Below, piece by piece: positions 1 through 8,081 of a stretch of DNA of 64,000 nucleotides. The notes under the pieces were generated by a model. It worked only from the letters and a program-made list of their open reading frames with translations. It made no database searches and was not told the DNA's origin. Source of the DNA: Dactylosporangium siamense. Its GTDB lineage: Bacteria; Actinomycetota; Actinomycetes; Mycobacteriales; Micromonosporaceae. Numbering within the stretch: position 1 is the stretch's first letter; every line of letters begins with the position of its first letter. The translations under genes were made by a program, and so were the position numbers. The stretch is taken from contig NZ_BONQ01000050.1 in assembly GCF_016862795.1 (NCBI RefSeq), positions 124,001-188,000 on the forward strand. Direction: 5' to 3'.

Positions 1-1303
1 GGCCCCGAAAGGCGTCGCCCTGACCCACCGCGGTGTGCTCAACCTCATCGAGTGGGCGGGCCACGCCTACGACCGGGAGGAGCTCGCCTGCGTCGCCGCC
101 GGCACGTCGGTCTGCTTCGACCTGTCGGTGTTCGAGCTCTTCGCGCCGCTCAGCGTCGGCGGCACCGTCGAGTTGCTCGACGACCTGCTCGCCCTTGTGG
201 CCGGTCCGGCGGCGGCCCGGGTCACGCTGCTCAACACGGTCCCCAGCGCACTCGCGGCGCTGCTGGACAGCCGGGTCGAGCTGCCGGCGCTACGCCGGGT
301 CAACGTCGCCGGCGAGGCACTGCCGGCGGCGCTCGTGGAGCGGGTCGCGGCGGCGCTGCCCGGCCGGCGGCTCACGAACCTCTACGCGCCCACCGAGACG
401 ACGACCTACTCGACCGCCGCGGACTGCACGGCGGGGAAGCCGGTGACGATCGGCCGCCCGATCGCCAACACCCGGGTGTACCTGCTGGACGAGCACCTGC
501 GGCCGGTCCCGCCCGGCACCGCCGCGGAGCTCTACCTGGCCGGCGCCGGCGTCGCCCGCGGCTACCACGGCCGGCCCGACCTCACCGCGGAACGGTTCCT
601 CGCCGACCCGTTCCACCCGGGCGAGCGGATGTACCGCACCGGCGACCTCGCCCGCCAGCGACCCGACGGGATCGTCGAGCACCTCGGGCGCGTCGACCGC
701 CAGGTCAAGATCCGGGGGTACCGCATCGAGCCCGCCGAGGTCGAGGCCGCGCTCCTGGCGCAGCCGGCGGTGCGGCAGGCGGTCGCCGGCCCCGGCCCGG
801 AGCCGTCCGGAGCGGCCCGGCTGGTGGCCTGGGTCGTCCTCGACGGTCCGGACCCCGGGGTCACCGTCGCTGATCTGCGGCGCGCTCTCGCCGGGCGGCT
901 CCCGCACTACCTGGTCCCGTCGGTGATCACCCCGGTCGGCGTGATCCCGCTGAACCGCAACGGCAAGGTCGACTGGCCCGCGCTGCCGCCGCCGACCCCA
1001 CCCACCGACCCCGGGGCGCCGGCTCCAGGGCCGGACCTCTCCGCCGCCGAGCAGGCGGTCGCCCGGCTCTGGCACGACCTGCTGGCCGTGGACGGGGTCA
1101 CCGCGGACAGCCACTTCTTCGAGCTCGGCGCGCACAGCATCACCGCCACCCGCCTCATGGCCCGCATCAACCGGACGTTCGGGGTGGACCTACCCGTGAG
1201 CCTGGTTTTCGCCGCCCCTCGGCTGGGCGAGCTCGCGCGCCGTGTCGAGGATGCCCTCCTCCGTGCGATCATCGAGGAACGCGCCAGCCGGGAGGACGGA
1301 TGA
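1..1303 (+). CDS. Nonribosomal peptide synthetase, C-terminal A-T part (Ala-type specificity code), 5' end outside window
   Basis: Reading starts inside the A3 motif (…[10 protein letters not shown]); 433 residues are visible. Later adenylation motifs follow in order: NLYAPTETT (A5), [10 protein letters not shown] (A7), [16 protein letters not shown] (A8) and NRNGKVDW (A10, with the catalytic Lys). A thiolation domain with the phosphopantetheine Ser in [10 protein letters not shown] comes next, and the protein stops about 50 residues after it, so there is no condensation, thioesterase or reductase domain at this end. By-eye alignment to GrsA gives pocket residues D-L-F-N-N-A-L-T-Y-K. I remember this as an alanine code, for example in microcystin synthetase. 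The module probably loads alanine for a phosphonopeptide. Its ATGA overlap with the next gene indicates co-translation. Confidence 0.93.
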   Translation, partial: APKGVALTHRGVLNLIEWAGHAYDREELACVAAGTSVCFDLSVFELFAPLSVGGTVELLDDLLALVAGPAAARVTLLNTVPSALAALLDSRVELPALRRVNVAGEALPAALVERVAAALPGRRLTNLYAPTETTTYSTAADCTAGKPVTIGRPIANTRVYLLDEHLRPVPPGTAAELYLAGAGVARGYHGRPDLTAERFLADPFHPGERMYRTGDLARQRPDGIVEHLGRVDRQVKIRGYRIEPAEVEAALLAQPAVRQAVAGPGPEPSGAARLVAWVVLDGPDPGVTVADLRRALAGRLPHYLVPSVITPVGVIPLNRNGKVDWPALPPPTPPTDPGAPAPGPDLSAAEQAVARLWHDLLAVDGVTADSHFFELGAHSITATRLMARINRTFGVDLPVSLVFAAPRLGELARRVEDALLRAIIEERASREDG

Positions 1304-2076
1304 GCGGAACGCACGTCGAGGTCGACGCGGTCCACGGTGGACGGTGGACGTCGCTGAGAGGCTCGGACGGCAAGCAGTGGCTGTGGCGGCGCGACGCGCC
1401 CGGCCGGGACACCGTCGGCCCGGGTGATCCGTTCGTCGACGTGGGTGGCATCGAGGAGTGCTACCCGACCATCAGCGGCACTCCCGACCACGGGCACGTG
1501 TGGAGCCGCCCCTGGCTGCCCGACGGCGACGCGCTGCGGGTGCGCGGCGACGACTTCGATCTGACCCGCCGCATCGAGGTGGACGGCGACGAGATCGTTG
1601 CCGGATACCGCCTGCTGGCCCCGCCCGGCCAGCGGTTCATCTGGGCGGCCCACGCGCTGCTGGAGTTGTCCACCGCCGCCCGCGTCGTGCTGGCACCGGG
1701 GACGCCGATGATCGTGGATCTGCCTGACGACACGTCCGTGCCGACCGCATGGCCGGCGCTCGGCGACACCGACGTCAGCCGGTTCGGCCCGGTTGACGGC
1801 ACCGTGATGGGGGTGCGCCTGCCGGGGCTGACCGAGGCGGCCGTCGAGGACGGCGACAGCCGGCTGACGTTCACCGTGGAGGTCGAGGGCCAGCCGACGG
1901 GGTTCATGCTGTGGCGCAACCTCGGCGGCTGGCCCGAGCCCTCGCCGTACCGCTCGACCGGGGTCGAGCCGATGATCGGGCAACGGGCCACCCTCGCCAA
2001 CGCCGGCCCGGACGAGGCCGCGACGGTGCCACCGTCCGGCGAGGTGACGTGGACCCTGCGGATACGCACGACCTGA
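1300..2076 (+). CDS. Galactose-mutarotase-like (aldose epimerase fold) protein
   Basis: 258 residues, starting at ATG 1300 inside the NRPS stop codon (ATGA). Conserved patches GGIEECYPT (residues 49-57), [10 protein letters not shown] (63-72) and [11 protein letters not shown] (about 109-119) resemble beta-sandwich aldose-1-epimerase and related proteins that bind sugars with His and Glu residues. No signal peptide or membrane segment is seen. Translational coupling to the NRPS places it in the phosphonate cluster. It could act on a sugar substituent or be a binding or epimerising accessory. The exact reaction cannot be read from the sequence. Confidence 0.65.
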   Translation: MSGTHVEVDAVHGGRWTSLRGSDGKQWLWRRDAPGRDTVGPGDPFVDVGGIEECYPTISGTPDHGHVWSRPWLPDGDALRVRGDDFDLTRRIEVDGDEIVAGYRLLAPPGQRFIWAAHALLELSTAARVVLAPGTPMIVDLPDDTSVPTAWPALGDTDVSRFGPVDGTVMGVRLPGLTEAAVEDGDSRLTFTVEVEGQPTGFMLWRNLGGWPEPSPYRSTGVEPMIGQRATLANAGPDEAATVPPSGEVTWTLRIRTT

Positions 2077-2115
2077 TCGACCGACCGGACAACGACGAGA
2101 GGCATCGAGGCACGC

Positions 2116-2472
2116 GTGAAGGAATTCGTTGAGGTCCCGGTGGACGAGGGCCTGGGCCTGATCGTCGAGACGGTCGAGGTGCGCGCCGGCACCGTGGCCG
2201 CCGGCCGGCTGCACGACATGGCCGACGCGGCCGTCGAGTCGTTCGACTCCGCCATGAGCCGCGTGCGGGTCGCCGCCGGCACCGTGGTGCGGCGCATGCG
2301 CGACATGGCGGACCCGCCGGACGAGGTGACGGTGGAGTTCGCCGTGAAGCTCGCGACCCAGGCCGGCGTGGTCATCGCGAACACCAGCGCCGAGGCGAAC
2401 CTGTCCGTGACGCTCAGATGGACCCGCGACGCCGGCCAGGCGGAGCCGGTGGTGAGCCCAGTGAACCCCTGA
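2116..2472 (+). CDS. Small Trypco1-like (CU044_2847-type) protein
   Basis: 118 residues from GTG 2116, preceded by purine-rich GAGAGG and CGAGG. The order is a beta-rich N-terminus (VEVPVDEGLGLIVETVEV), a helical middle (MADAAVESFDSAMSRVR) and a C-terminal stretch of the type EVTVEFAVKLATQAGVVIA. This resembles the 'trypsin co-occurring domain 1' family, which I recall being described as an effector-associated adaptor in prokaryotic conflict systems. It lies 39 bp after the mutarotase-like gene and 42 bp before the decarboxylase, so it appears to be carried in the phosphonate operon. No catalytic residues are evident and its function here is unknown. Confidence 0.6.
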   Translation: MKEFVEVPVDEGLGLIVETVEVRAGTVAAGRLHDMADAAVESFDSAMSRVRVAAGTVVRRMRDMADPPDEVTVEFAVKLATQAGVVIANTSAEANLSVTLRWTRDAGQAEPVVSPVNP

Positions 2473-2514
2473 TCCCACGCAGGTCCGCCGGGACACCCAG
2501 TGAGGGGGCGAGCG

Positions 2515-3618
2515 GTGATCAGTGCGGCCGGCTTCTGCGCGGCCCTGGACGGCGCGGGTGTGCGGCTGGTGACCGGCGTGCCGTGTTCCTACTTCGCCGG
2601 GCCGCTGCAACTCCTCGAACGCGACCCGGGCCGCTACGTCCCGGCCGCGAATGAGGGCGCGGCGCTGGCCATCGCGGCCGGAGCGGAGCTGGCCGGCCGG
2701 CGCAGCGCGGTGCTGATCCAGAACTCCGGCTTCGGCAACCTGCTGAACCCGCTCACCTCGCTGCTCATGACATTCGACCTGCCGGTGCTGGTGTTCATGA
2801 GTCTGCGCGGCTGGCCCGATCCGGCACTCGACGAACCACAGCACGCGGTGATGGGACGGACCAGCCAAGGGTTGCTCGCCGCCCTCGGGCTGCCCTACTG
2901 GGTGCTCGCGCCCGACGAGGACCACCTGGCCGAGGTGCTCGCCGTTGCGGATGCGGCGCGTCGCGGCGGGCAGCCCGCGTTCGTGCTCGTGCCGAAGGCG
3001 GTCATCGAGCCGGCCGGGCCGGAGCCCGCCGTCCCGGCGCCGTTCGGGCGGCGGGAGGCCCTCTCGGTGATACTGCCGCACCTGACCGGCGCGCTTGTCT
3101 TCACCACCACCGGCTACGTGAGCCGGGAGCTGTACGGGCTCGCGGACCACCCGACGACGTTCTACATGCAGGGTTCGATGGGGCATGCGCTCGCGCTCGG
3201 CGTCGGAGCGGCACTGGCCCAGCCGAGTCGCCGGGTCGTGGTGATCGACGGCGACGGTGCGGTGCTGATGCACCTCGGGACGTGCGTGACGGCCGGCGCG
3301 TTCGGGTCCGGCGGGCTGGTGCACGTGGTGCTGGACAACGGCGCCTACGAGTCGACCGGCGGGCAGCGGACCACGTCGTCCACTGTGGACTGGCAAGCGC
3401 TGGGCGCGGCGGCCGGGTACACCTCGACCGCCGTGACGGACTCCGCGGCGGGACTGTCCGGTGCGCTCGGCGGGCTACCGGACCGGCAGGGCCCGCACCT
3501 GGTCGTGGCGCGGATCGACGCCACGCCGGGCGTGCTGCCGCCGCGGGTGACATCCGGGCTCAGCCCGGCCGAGCTGCGCCACCGCTTCCAGCGGGCGGTG
3601 TCCGGGGGCGCTGGTTGA
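2515..3618 (+). CDS. ppd: Phosphonopyruvate decarboxylase (ThDP-dependent)
   Basis: 367 residues. GTG 2515 is preferred over the earlier in-frame GTG 2500 because AGGGGG lies 6 nt before it. The enzyme decarboxylates phosphonopyruvate to phosphonoacetaldehyde and so drives the unfavourable PEP mutase reaction forward. The N-terminal pyrimidine-binding half has the family pattern GVPCSYF and a Glu in AANEGAA (E47) for ThDP activation. The C-terminal half has the ThDP/Mg motif GDGAVLMH (about residue 246) with the partner Asn in LDNGAYES (about 274). The length fits the family. The stop overlaps the TTG start of the reductase (TTGA), so the two are translationally coupled. Confidence 0.93.
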   Translation: MISAAGFCAALDGAGVRLVTGVPCSYFAGPLQLLERDPGRYVPAANEGAALAIAAGAELAGRRSAVLIQNSGFGNLLNPLTSLLMTFDLPVLVFMSLRGWPDPALDEPQHAVMGRTSQGLLAALGLPYWVLAPDEDHLAEVLAVADAARRGGQPAFVLVPKAVIEPAGPEPAVPAPFGRREALSVILPHLTGALVFTTTGYVSRELYGLADHPTTFYMQGSMGHALALGVGAALAQPSRRVVVIDGDGAVLMHLGTCVTAGAFGSGGLVHVVLDNGAYESTGGQRTTSSTVDWQALGAAAGYTSTAVTDSAAGLSGALGGLPDRQGPHLVVARIDATPGVLPPRVTSGLSPAELRHRFQRAVSGGAG

Positions 3619-4730
3619 CCGACGTCGAACTGGTGCGTGGCCGGGGCGCCGTGTCGCGGCTGCCCGAGCTCGTGGACGCCTGGGCGCCGCAGCGCATTCT
3701 CGCCGTCGGCGGGCGCACCGCACTGGCCCGCGCCGACGCGGCGGGCCGCCTCGCCGCGCGCCAGGTGACGTGGTTCAGCGACTTCACCCCCAACCCGCGC
3801 CTGCCCGAGGTCCTGCGCGGCTGCGCACTGGCCGACGCGGTCCGGCCGGACCTCATCCTAGGCATCGGCGGCGGCTCGGCGATGGACGTCGCGAAGATGG
3901 TGCGTGGGCTGCCGGCCGAACCGGCCGCCGCGCACGAGGTCCTTGCCGGTCGTCGACCGCCGCTGTCCCGCGCGCCTCTTGTGCTGGTGCCCACGACGGC
4001 CGGCTCCGGCAGTGAGGTCACCGGCTTCGCGACGGTGTACGTCGACGGGGTCAAGCACTCGCTGGATCACCCGTCGACCCACGCCGAGTTGTCCATTGTG
4101 GACTCCGCCCTCACCGGGAGCTGCCCGGACGACGTGACCTACGCCGGTGCGCTCGACGCGCTGGCGCACGCGGTGGAGTCAACGTGGTCACTGCGTTCCA
4201 CGACGCCGTCCCGGGCGCTGGCCGGCGCGGCGATGTCGGCGCTGGTCGCCGTGCTCGGGCGAACCCCGGCCCCGTCGTTGTCCGCATCCGACCGGGAGGC
4301 GCTGAGCACCGCCGCCACCACGGCCGGACTGGCGATCGACCGCACCCGCACAACGGCCGGTCACGCGTTCGCGTATCCGTTGACGGCCCGGTTCGGGGTA
4401 CGCCACGGGGTGGCCTGTGCGCTGAGCCTGGTCTGGCTGCTGCCGTTGACGGCCGAACGGCTCGGGCGCGACTGCCAGGACCCGCGCGGCGAGCGGTTCG
4501 TGCGCCGCCGGCTCGACGAGATCGAAACGACGCTGGCCGGCGCCGGCGGGATGGCCGGGGTGCTCGCCCGCACCGGAGTCTCGCCGTGGCTGGCGGACCA
4601 CGGTGTGACCGAGGCGCACCTGCCCGGGCTCGTCGACGCAGCTCTGGGCTCGGGGCGCGCCACCAACGGTCCGGTGCGGCTGGAACCGAAGGTCGCGCTG
4701 CACACGTTGCGGGCCCGGCTGCGGCGCTGA
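3615..4730 (+). CDS. Phosphonoacetaldehyde reductase (iron-type alcohol dehydrogenase, PhpC-like)
   Basis: 371 residues. It starts at TTG 3615, whose last two bases are the first two of the ppd stop (TTGA), with GGGGGCG just upstream. An internal GTG at 3633 is the alternative. The nucleotide-binding motif GIGGGSAMDVAK and the metal-ligand motifs ALDALAHAVES, TAGHAFAY and RHGVACAL are those of group III iron alcohol dehydrogenases. In this context it should reduce phosphonoacetaldehyde to 2-hydroxyethylphosphonate, the substrate of the convergently encoded dioxygenase. The earlier start that extends the frame into ppd is implausible. Confidence 0.9.
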   Translation: MTDVELVRGRGAVSRLPELVDAWAPQRILAVGGRTALARADAAGRLAARQVTWFSDFTPNPRLPEVLRGCALADAVRPDLILGIGGGSAMDVAKMVRGLPAEPAAAHEVLAGRRPPLSRAPLVLVPTTAGSGSEVTGFATVYVDGVKHSLDHPSTHAELSIVDSALTGSCPDDVTYAGALDALAHAVESTWSLRSTTPSRALAGAAMSALVAVLGRTPAPSLSASDREALSTAATTAGLAIDRTRTTAGHAFAYPLTARFGVRHGVACALSLVWLLPLTAERLGRDCQDPRGERFVRRRLDEIETTLAGAGGMAGVLARTGVSPWLADHGVTEAHLPGLVDAALGSGRATNGPVRLEPKVALHTLRARLRR

Positions 4731-4756
4731 CGTGTACGAGCAGCGCACGTCGCGCC
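4723..4756. terminator. Hairpin between convergent reductase and HEPD genes
   Basis: Arms GGCGC-T-GACGTG and CACGTCGCGCC form an 11-bp stem with one bulged T and an 11-nt loop. It overlaps the reductase stop codon and ends 9 bp before the HEPD stop. No T-run follows. It could stop transcription from both sides, as is common in GC-rich actinomycetes. Confidence 0.45.
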
Positions 4757-4764
4757 TCCATGTC

Positions 4765-6099
4765 CTATCCGTCGTGGCCCCAGCTCGCCCGGTCACGCCG
4801 GCCGCGCCGGGCTGTCGCGGCCGGGTTGTAGGTGTTGGTCAGTTCCACCAGGTCGAGGTAGCCGACGTGCGCGCCGGAGCCGAACTTCAGCAGCGAGGCG
4901 TGCCCGGACCAGCGGTGCCGCACGAACGGGCCGACCCAGGCGGACGCGTCGGCGGGCAACCGTGCCGCACGGACCTCGCCGGCCGCGTCGAGCCATTCGA
5001 GGGTCGCCTCGCCGGTCGTGACCAGGTAGTGGCACTCGGCCGGTTCGACCAGGTCGGCTTCGCCGCCGGCCCGGTCGGCATCCACGCGCAGGAACAGACC
5101 GGTCAGGTCCGGCAGATGTGGCGCGCTCGCCATCGAGGCCACCTCGTACGGCCCGAAGCGCCGCTTCGACGTCCGGGCCTCGTCGAGGCTGAAGCACGTC
5201 TTGCCGACGTCGTCGTGACGACGTTCGGGAGGCAGCAGCAGTCGGTAGTCGATGCCGACAGCACGGCCGACCGCGCGGAACGTCGCGAGACCGGACAACG
5301 GATCGGCGATGGCCGCGGCCAGTTCCTGCGACGACACGCCTGCGGCCGCGCTCACGCCCTGCCGGTCGTAGCCTCGCCTCGCGATGAGCAGGTCGAAGAC
5401 GTCGCCTGGGTTGAGCCCGCGATCGAGGCGCTCCAGGTACGCGGCGAAAGCGGTGTCGGACCAGCCGTTCACCTCGTCGGCGAGGGCGGCGATGTTCGAC
5501 TGCCCGGTGTAGGACACGATCCGTGCGGGCCGTTCGGTGGCCAGCGAGTACGCATGCGGGCAGTACGACGGCTCGATGTACGAGTCGCCGGTGATCCACG
5601 CGTCGACGCCGGAGCTGGCGGCCAGCACCTGCCAGGTCTGTGCGGACAGCTGCTCGCCCCACCGTCCATGGATGTCGCCGGGGCCGAGGTTGACGGTGAT
5701 GGCCGGCTCGAGGTGTCCGTTGTTGAGCGCGGGCAGCCGGCCGGCTGGGCAGAGGATGTCGAGGATGACCGGTGCGATCCGCCCTGTCGGCGCGACCATC
5801 GAGTAGTAGTTGTAGAAGTGGATGCCGTCACGCTGGATCGGCCGGCGGGTCTCGTGCAAGGCCTCAGGCGTCTGGTGCAGCACGGTCAGGTCGCCCCGCA
5901 GCCGCTCGCCGAGCTGCGACGGGTCGATCCGCAGCGCGCCGGCCACCGCCGTCACCTGCTCGGGCGGCACGGTCGTCGCCCCACCCGCCAGCAGCGCGTC
6001 GATCGTCTCCCGCGAAATGCCGGCGAGGTCGGCGACCTGTGCCGCCGTGTACTTCCGCGCGTTCAGCCAGTGTCTGAGCTTGAACGGATCAACGAGCAT
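4765..6099 (-). CDS. 2-Hydroxyethylphosphonate dioxygenase (HEPD)
   Basis: 444 residues, against 443 remembered for PhpD/HEPD of Streptomyces viridochromogenes. The start MLVDPFKL (6099) is chosen over ATG 6114 because it puts every known active-site residue at its HEPD number: K16, R90, Y98 and N126 (substrate binding) and H129, E176 and H182 (Fe ligands, in NNGHLEP and SYIEPSYCPH). The enzyme splits 2-hydroxyethylphosphonate with O2 into hydroxymethylphosphonate and formate. As I recall, methylphosphonate synthase has Gln at the E176 position, so HEPD is the better call. The fold is an N-terminal HTH-like segment followed by tandem cupins. It overlaps the upstream HAD gene by 11 bp. Confidence 0.95.
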   Translation of the reverse strand: MLVDPFKLRHWLNARKYTAAQVADLAGISRETIDALLAGGATTVPPEQVTAVAGALRIDPSQLGERLRGDLTVLHQTPEALHETRRPIQRDGIHFYNYYSMVAPTGRIAPVILDILCPAGRLPALNNGHLEPAITVNLGPGDIHGRWGEQLSAQTWQVLAASSGVDAWITGDSYIEPSYCPHAYSLATERPARIVSYTGQSNIAALADEVNGWSDTAFAAYLERLDRGLNPGDVFDLLIARRGYDRQGVSAAAGVSSQELAAAIADPLSGLATFRAVGRAVGIDYRLLLPPERRHDDVGKTCFSLDEARTSKRRFGPYEVASMASAPHLPDLTGLFLRVDADRAGGEADLVEPAECHYLVTTGEATLEWLDAAGEVRAARLPADASAWVGPFVRHRWSGHASLLKFGSGAHVGYLDLVELTNTYNPAATARRGRRDRASWGHDG

Positions 6100-6766
6100 G
6101 GCGATCACGCCCACCCGCTCGCGCGTTGTGCGCGGCGACGAGATCGGGGAGCTCGACGAGTGAGTCCAGCCGGAACAGGCAACGCCGCAAGGCCTCTTCG
6201 CCGCGAAGGACGTGACCCCATGGGCCTCGGCGCAGCGCGGCGGTCTGGATGTTCAACGCCTGTGCCGGCCTGATGTCATTGTCCAGCCGGTCACCGACGT
6301 AGAGGATCTCGTCCGGTTCGCAGTTCGTCTCGGCGAGCAGACGTTCGAAGAATGCGACGGCGGGCTTCTCCACGCCCCACTCCGCCGACGTCCCGATGAC
6401 CGGCAGGCCCAGCGAGCGCACGTTCGCCCCGGCCCGGACGGACTGGTTGCCGGCCAGGCCGACGAAGAGGTGCTGCGCGCGCAGCGCCGCCACGCACGGC
6501 CGGACGTCGGCATACACGTCCGCCTCGGTGAAAAGCTCGGGGTGGCCCGCGGCGGCGCGCAACTCCCGCTCGCGGGCGAGGTCGAAGCCCGGTTTGAACA
6601 GCTGGAACGTCTCCCGCGAGTCCCCACCGCGGGCGATGACCGCCCCGAACACCGCCGAGAAGGTGTGCCGCGGCACACCGAGCCAATCGGCCCAGAGGCC
6701 ATACTCCGCGGTTTCGTCGATGACTGTCTCGCCGACGTCGAACACCACCGCCCGCAGAAAGGCCAT
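6089..6766 (-). CDS. HAD-superfamily protein with atypical motif I
   Basis: 225 residues from ATG 6766 (GGGGGCGGG upstream). A much longer frame extends into the intergenic region but has no good start. The HAD nucleophile Asp10 lies in VVFDVGET. The residue two positions on is Gly12 instead of the acid/base Asp of normal HAD phosphatases. GVEKPAVAFF supplies the motif III Lys and ILYVGDRLDND the motif IV acids; a helical cap lies between. It is the first gene of the HAD-HEPD operon, diverging from the kinase gene. A phosphonatase-like, dehalogenase-like or binding role is as likely as phosphatase activity. Confidence 0.75.
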   Translation of the reverse strand: MAFLRAVVFDVGETVIDETAEYGLWADWLGVPRHTFSAVFGAVIARGGDSRETFQLFKPGFDLARERELRAAAGHPELFTEADVYADVRPCVAALRAQHLFVGLAGNQSVRAGANVRSLGLPVIGTSAEWGVEKPAVAFFERLLAETNCEPDEILYVGDRLDNDIRPAQALNIQTAALRRGPWGHVLRGEEALRRCLFRLDSLVELPDLVAAHNARAGGRDRHAR

Positions 6767-6825
6767 CCCGCCCCCAGCCCGCCGGCAACACAAAACCCAC
6801 AACCACCGTATCCGATGATGGCGAT

Positions 6826-6835
6826 GCATCGATGC
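6826..6835. promoter_or_regulatory. Palindrome GCATCGATGC in the HAD/kinase divergent region
   Basis: A perfect 10-bp palindrome 60 bp upstream of the HAD start, near where a -35 box would sit relative to TACGGT on the minus strand. Possible operator; no regulator is identifiable in the window. Confidence 0.3.
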
Positions 6836-6886
6836 CGCAGCACCGAGATGGCACCCTTTCGCCGGGAAGGACCCATCGTGCACATT

Positions 6887-6913
6887 GACGATAACTTCGT
6901 CCGACGAATCGTC
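6887..6913. promoter_or_regulatory. Nested inverted repeats, candidate operator of the phosphonate cluster
   Basis: An inner palindrome TTCGTC-C-GACGAA (6896-6908) sits inside an outer inverted repeat GACGAT (6887-6892) / ATCGTC (6908-6913). A TTGACG (-35-like, plus strand) begins at 6885, so the repeats would overlap a promoter for the kinase-pepM operon. The symmetry is visible directly; the operator role is inferred. Confidence 0.4.
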
Positions 6914-6936
6914 AGTGCGCGGCTGGTGTTCGCGGC

Positions 6937-6948
6937 CCGACATGTCAG
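6937..6948. promoter_or_regulatory. 12-bp motif CCGACATGTCAG, copy 1
   Basis: Contains the palindrome GACATGTC. An identical 12-mer occurs at 11403-11414 upstream of the deacetylase gene. Both lie in non-coding upstream regions of cluster genes, so this may be a shared regulator site. Confidence 0.35.
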
Positions 6949-7010
6949 ATTCTGGAGCGGGAATCGAGGACAAGGATTCCGCCGCGCGTGCGCTGCACGA
7001 GGAGGTCGGA

Positions 7011-8081
7011 GTGACCGGTGCGCCGAACCGGCCAACCCTGCGAGCCATTGTCGCGGCGGACAAGTTCCGGGGCTTCGCCACGGCGCTGTCGGCGTCACGG
7101 GAGATCGCGGCCGGAATGCGCGAGGTCGGCGTCGACGCGGTGCCGTTGCCGGTCGGCGACGGTGGCGAGGAAACGGCCCGAGCCGTGCATCACGTCACCG
7201 GCGGCACCTGGGTCGTGGTCGATGCCGTGAACGCCTGGGGACGCCCGGTCGCCGCGCAGGTGCTGCAGGTGCCGAACGGCGACACGCTGCTGGAGGCGGC
7301 CGATGTCATCGGACTCCACGCGCGCCCCGCCGACGCGTCGCCCCTGACGCTTTCGTCGGCCGCGCTGGGACAGCTGATCCGCCGGGCCGCGCCACACGTC
7401 GACCGCCGTCTGGTGGTATGCCTCGGTGGCACCGCCACGATGGACGGCGGCAGAGGACTCGTCGAGGCGCTCGACGGCCGTCTCCCGGTCGACCGGGTGC
7501 TCGTCGCGGCCGACGTCGACGTCGGATACTCCGACTGCGTCCGCCTGTTCGCCCGGCAGAAGGGCGCCACACCGGCGGAGGCGGCGCAGCTGTCCCGCAA
7601 TGCCCGCCGCACCGGGGCACAGCTCGAGCGGGCGGCCGGCATCGACCCTCGGGTGCTCCCGTTCGGAGGCGCCGGCGGCGGGATCGGCGGGGCGCTCGCC
7701 TGCCTCGGCGCGGAGCTGCGCGGTGGGTTCTCGGTGTACTGCGCGCTCACCGGGTTCGCCGATGCCGTGCGGGGTGCGGATGTGCTCATCGCCGGCGAGG
7801 GCTGCGCCGACCGGACGACCTGGCTCGGTAAGGCGCCCGGCGAGGTGATCCGGCTGGCACGGCGCGGCGGGATGATCGCTGGCCTGGTGGCGGGAACCAT
7901 CACCGCCGAGGCGCGCCAGTCGTTCGCCGACGCCTGCACGACGGTGGTCGCCCTCGATGAGCTGGCGAAGCCGGGCGACCGGTGGAGCGCCGATGCCGCG
8001 GCGGATGAGCTGTGCCGGGTCGCGGGCCGGGCGGCGGCGCGTTCACTGATCACCTCCGGATCACCGAGGGGGACGGGTTGA
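7011..8081 (+). CDS. Glycerate-kinase-family enzyme
   Basis: 356 residues. GTG 7011 is preceded by GAGGAGGT at 4-5 nt; the earlier in-frame ATG 6885 would run through the putative operator region. Class II glycerate kinase patterns are present: AADKFRGFATALSA at the N-terminus, PVGDGGEET, CLGGTATMDGGRG and GAGGGIGGALA. Normally such enzymes phosphorylate glycerate with ATP. I recall that the dehydrophos cluster has a homologue (DhpB) acting on a hydroxyalkylphosphonate. Here the adjacent HEPD supplies hydroxymethylphosphonate, so a phosphonate hydroxyl is a reasonable substrate (inference). The stop overlaps the pepM start as TTGA. Confidence 0.85.
   Translation: MTGAPNRPTLRAIVAADKFRGFATALSASREIAAGMREVGVDAVPLPVGDGGEETARAVHHVTGGTWVVVDAVNAWGRPVAAQVLQVPNGDTLLEAADVIGLHARPADASPLTLSSAALGQLIRRAAPHVDRRLVVCLGGTATMDGGRGLVEALDGRLPVDRVLVAADVDVGYSDCVRLFARQKGATPAEAAQLSRNARRTGAQLERAAGIDPRVLPFGGAGGGIGGALACLGAELRGGFSVYCALTGFADAVRGADVLIAGEGCADRTTWLGKAPGEVIRLARRGGMIAGLVAGTITAEARQSFADACTTVVALDELAKPGDRWSADAAADELCRVAGRAAARSLITSGSPRGTG

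Noticed and set aside
907-3396. 829-codon minus-strand open frame across NRPS end, mutarotase-like, Trypco1-like and ppd genes
   Set aside because: Low-complexity Arg/Gly/His-rich translation antisense to well-recognised genes; a shadow of GC-rich coding.
4765-6099. Methylphosphonate synthase instead of HEPD
   Set aside because: Glu176 is present at the metal-ligand position, and residue numbering matches HEPD exactly.
4732-6273. 513-codon plus-strand frame over HEPD
   Set aside because: Antisense to HEPD, whose active-site residues are fully conserved.
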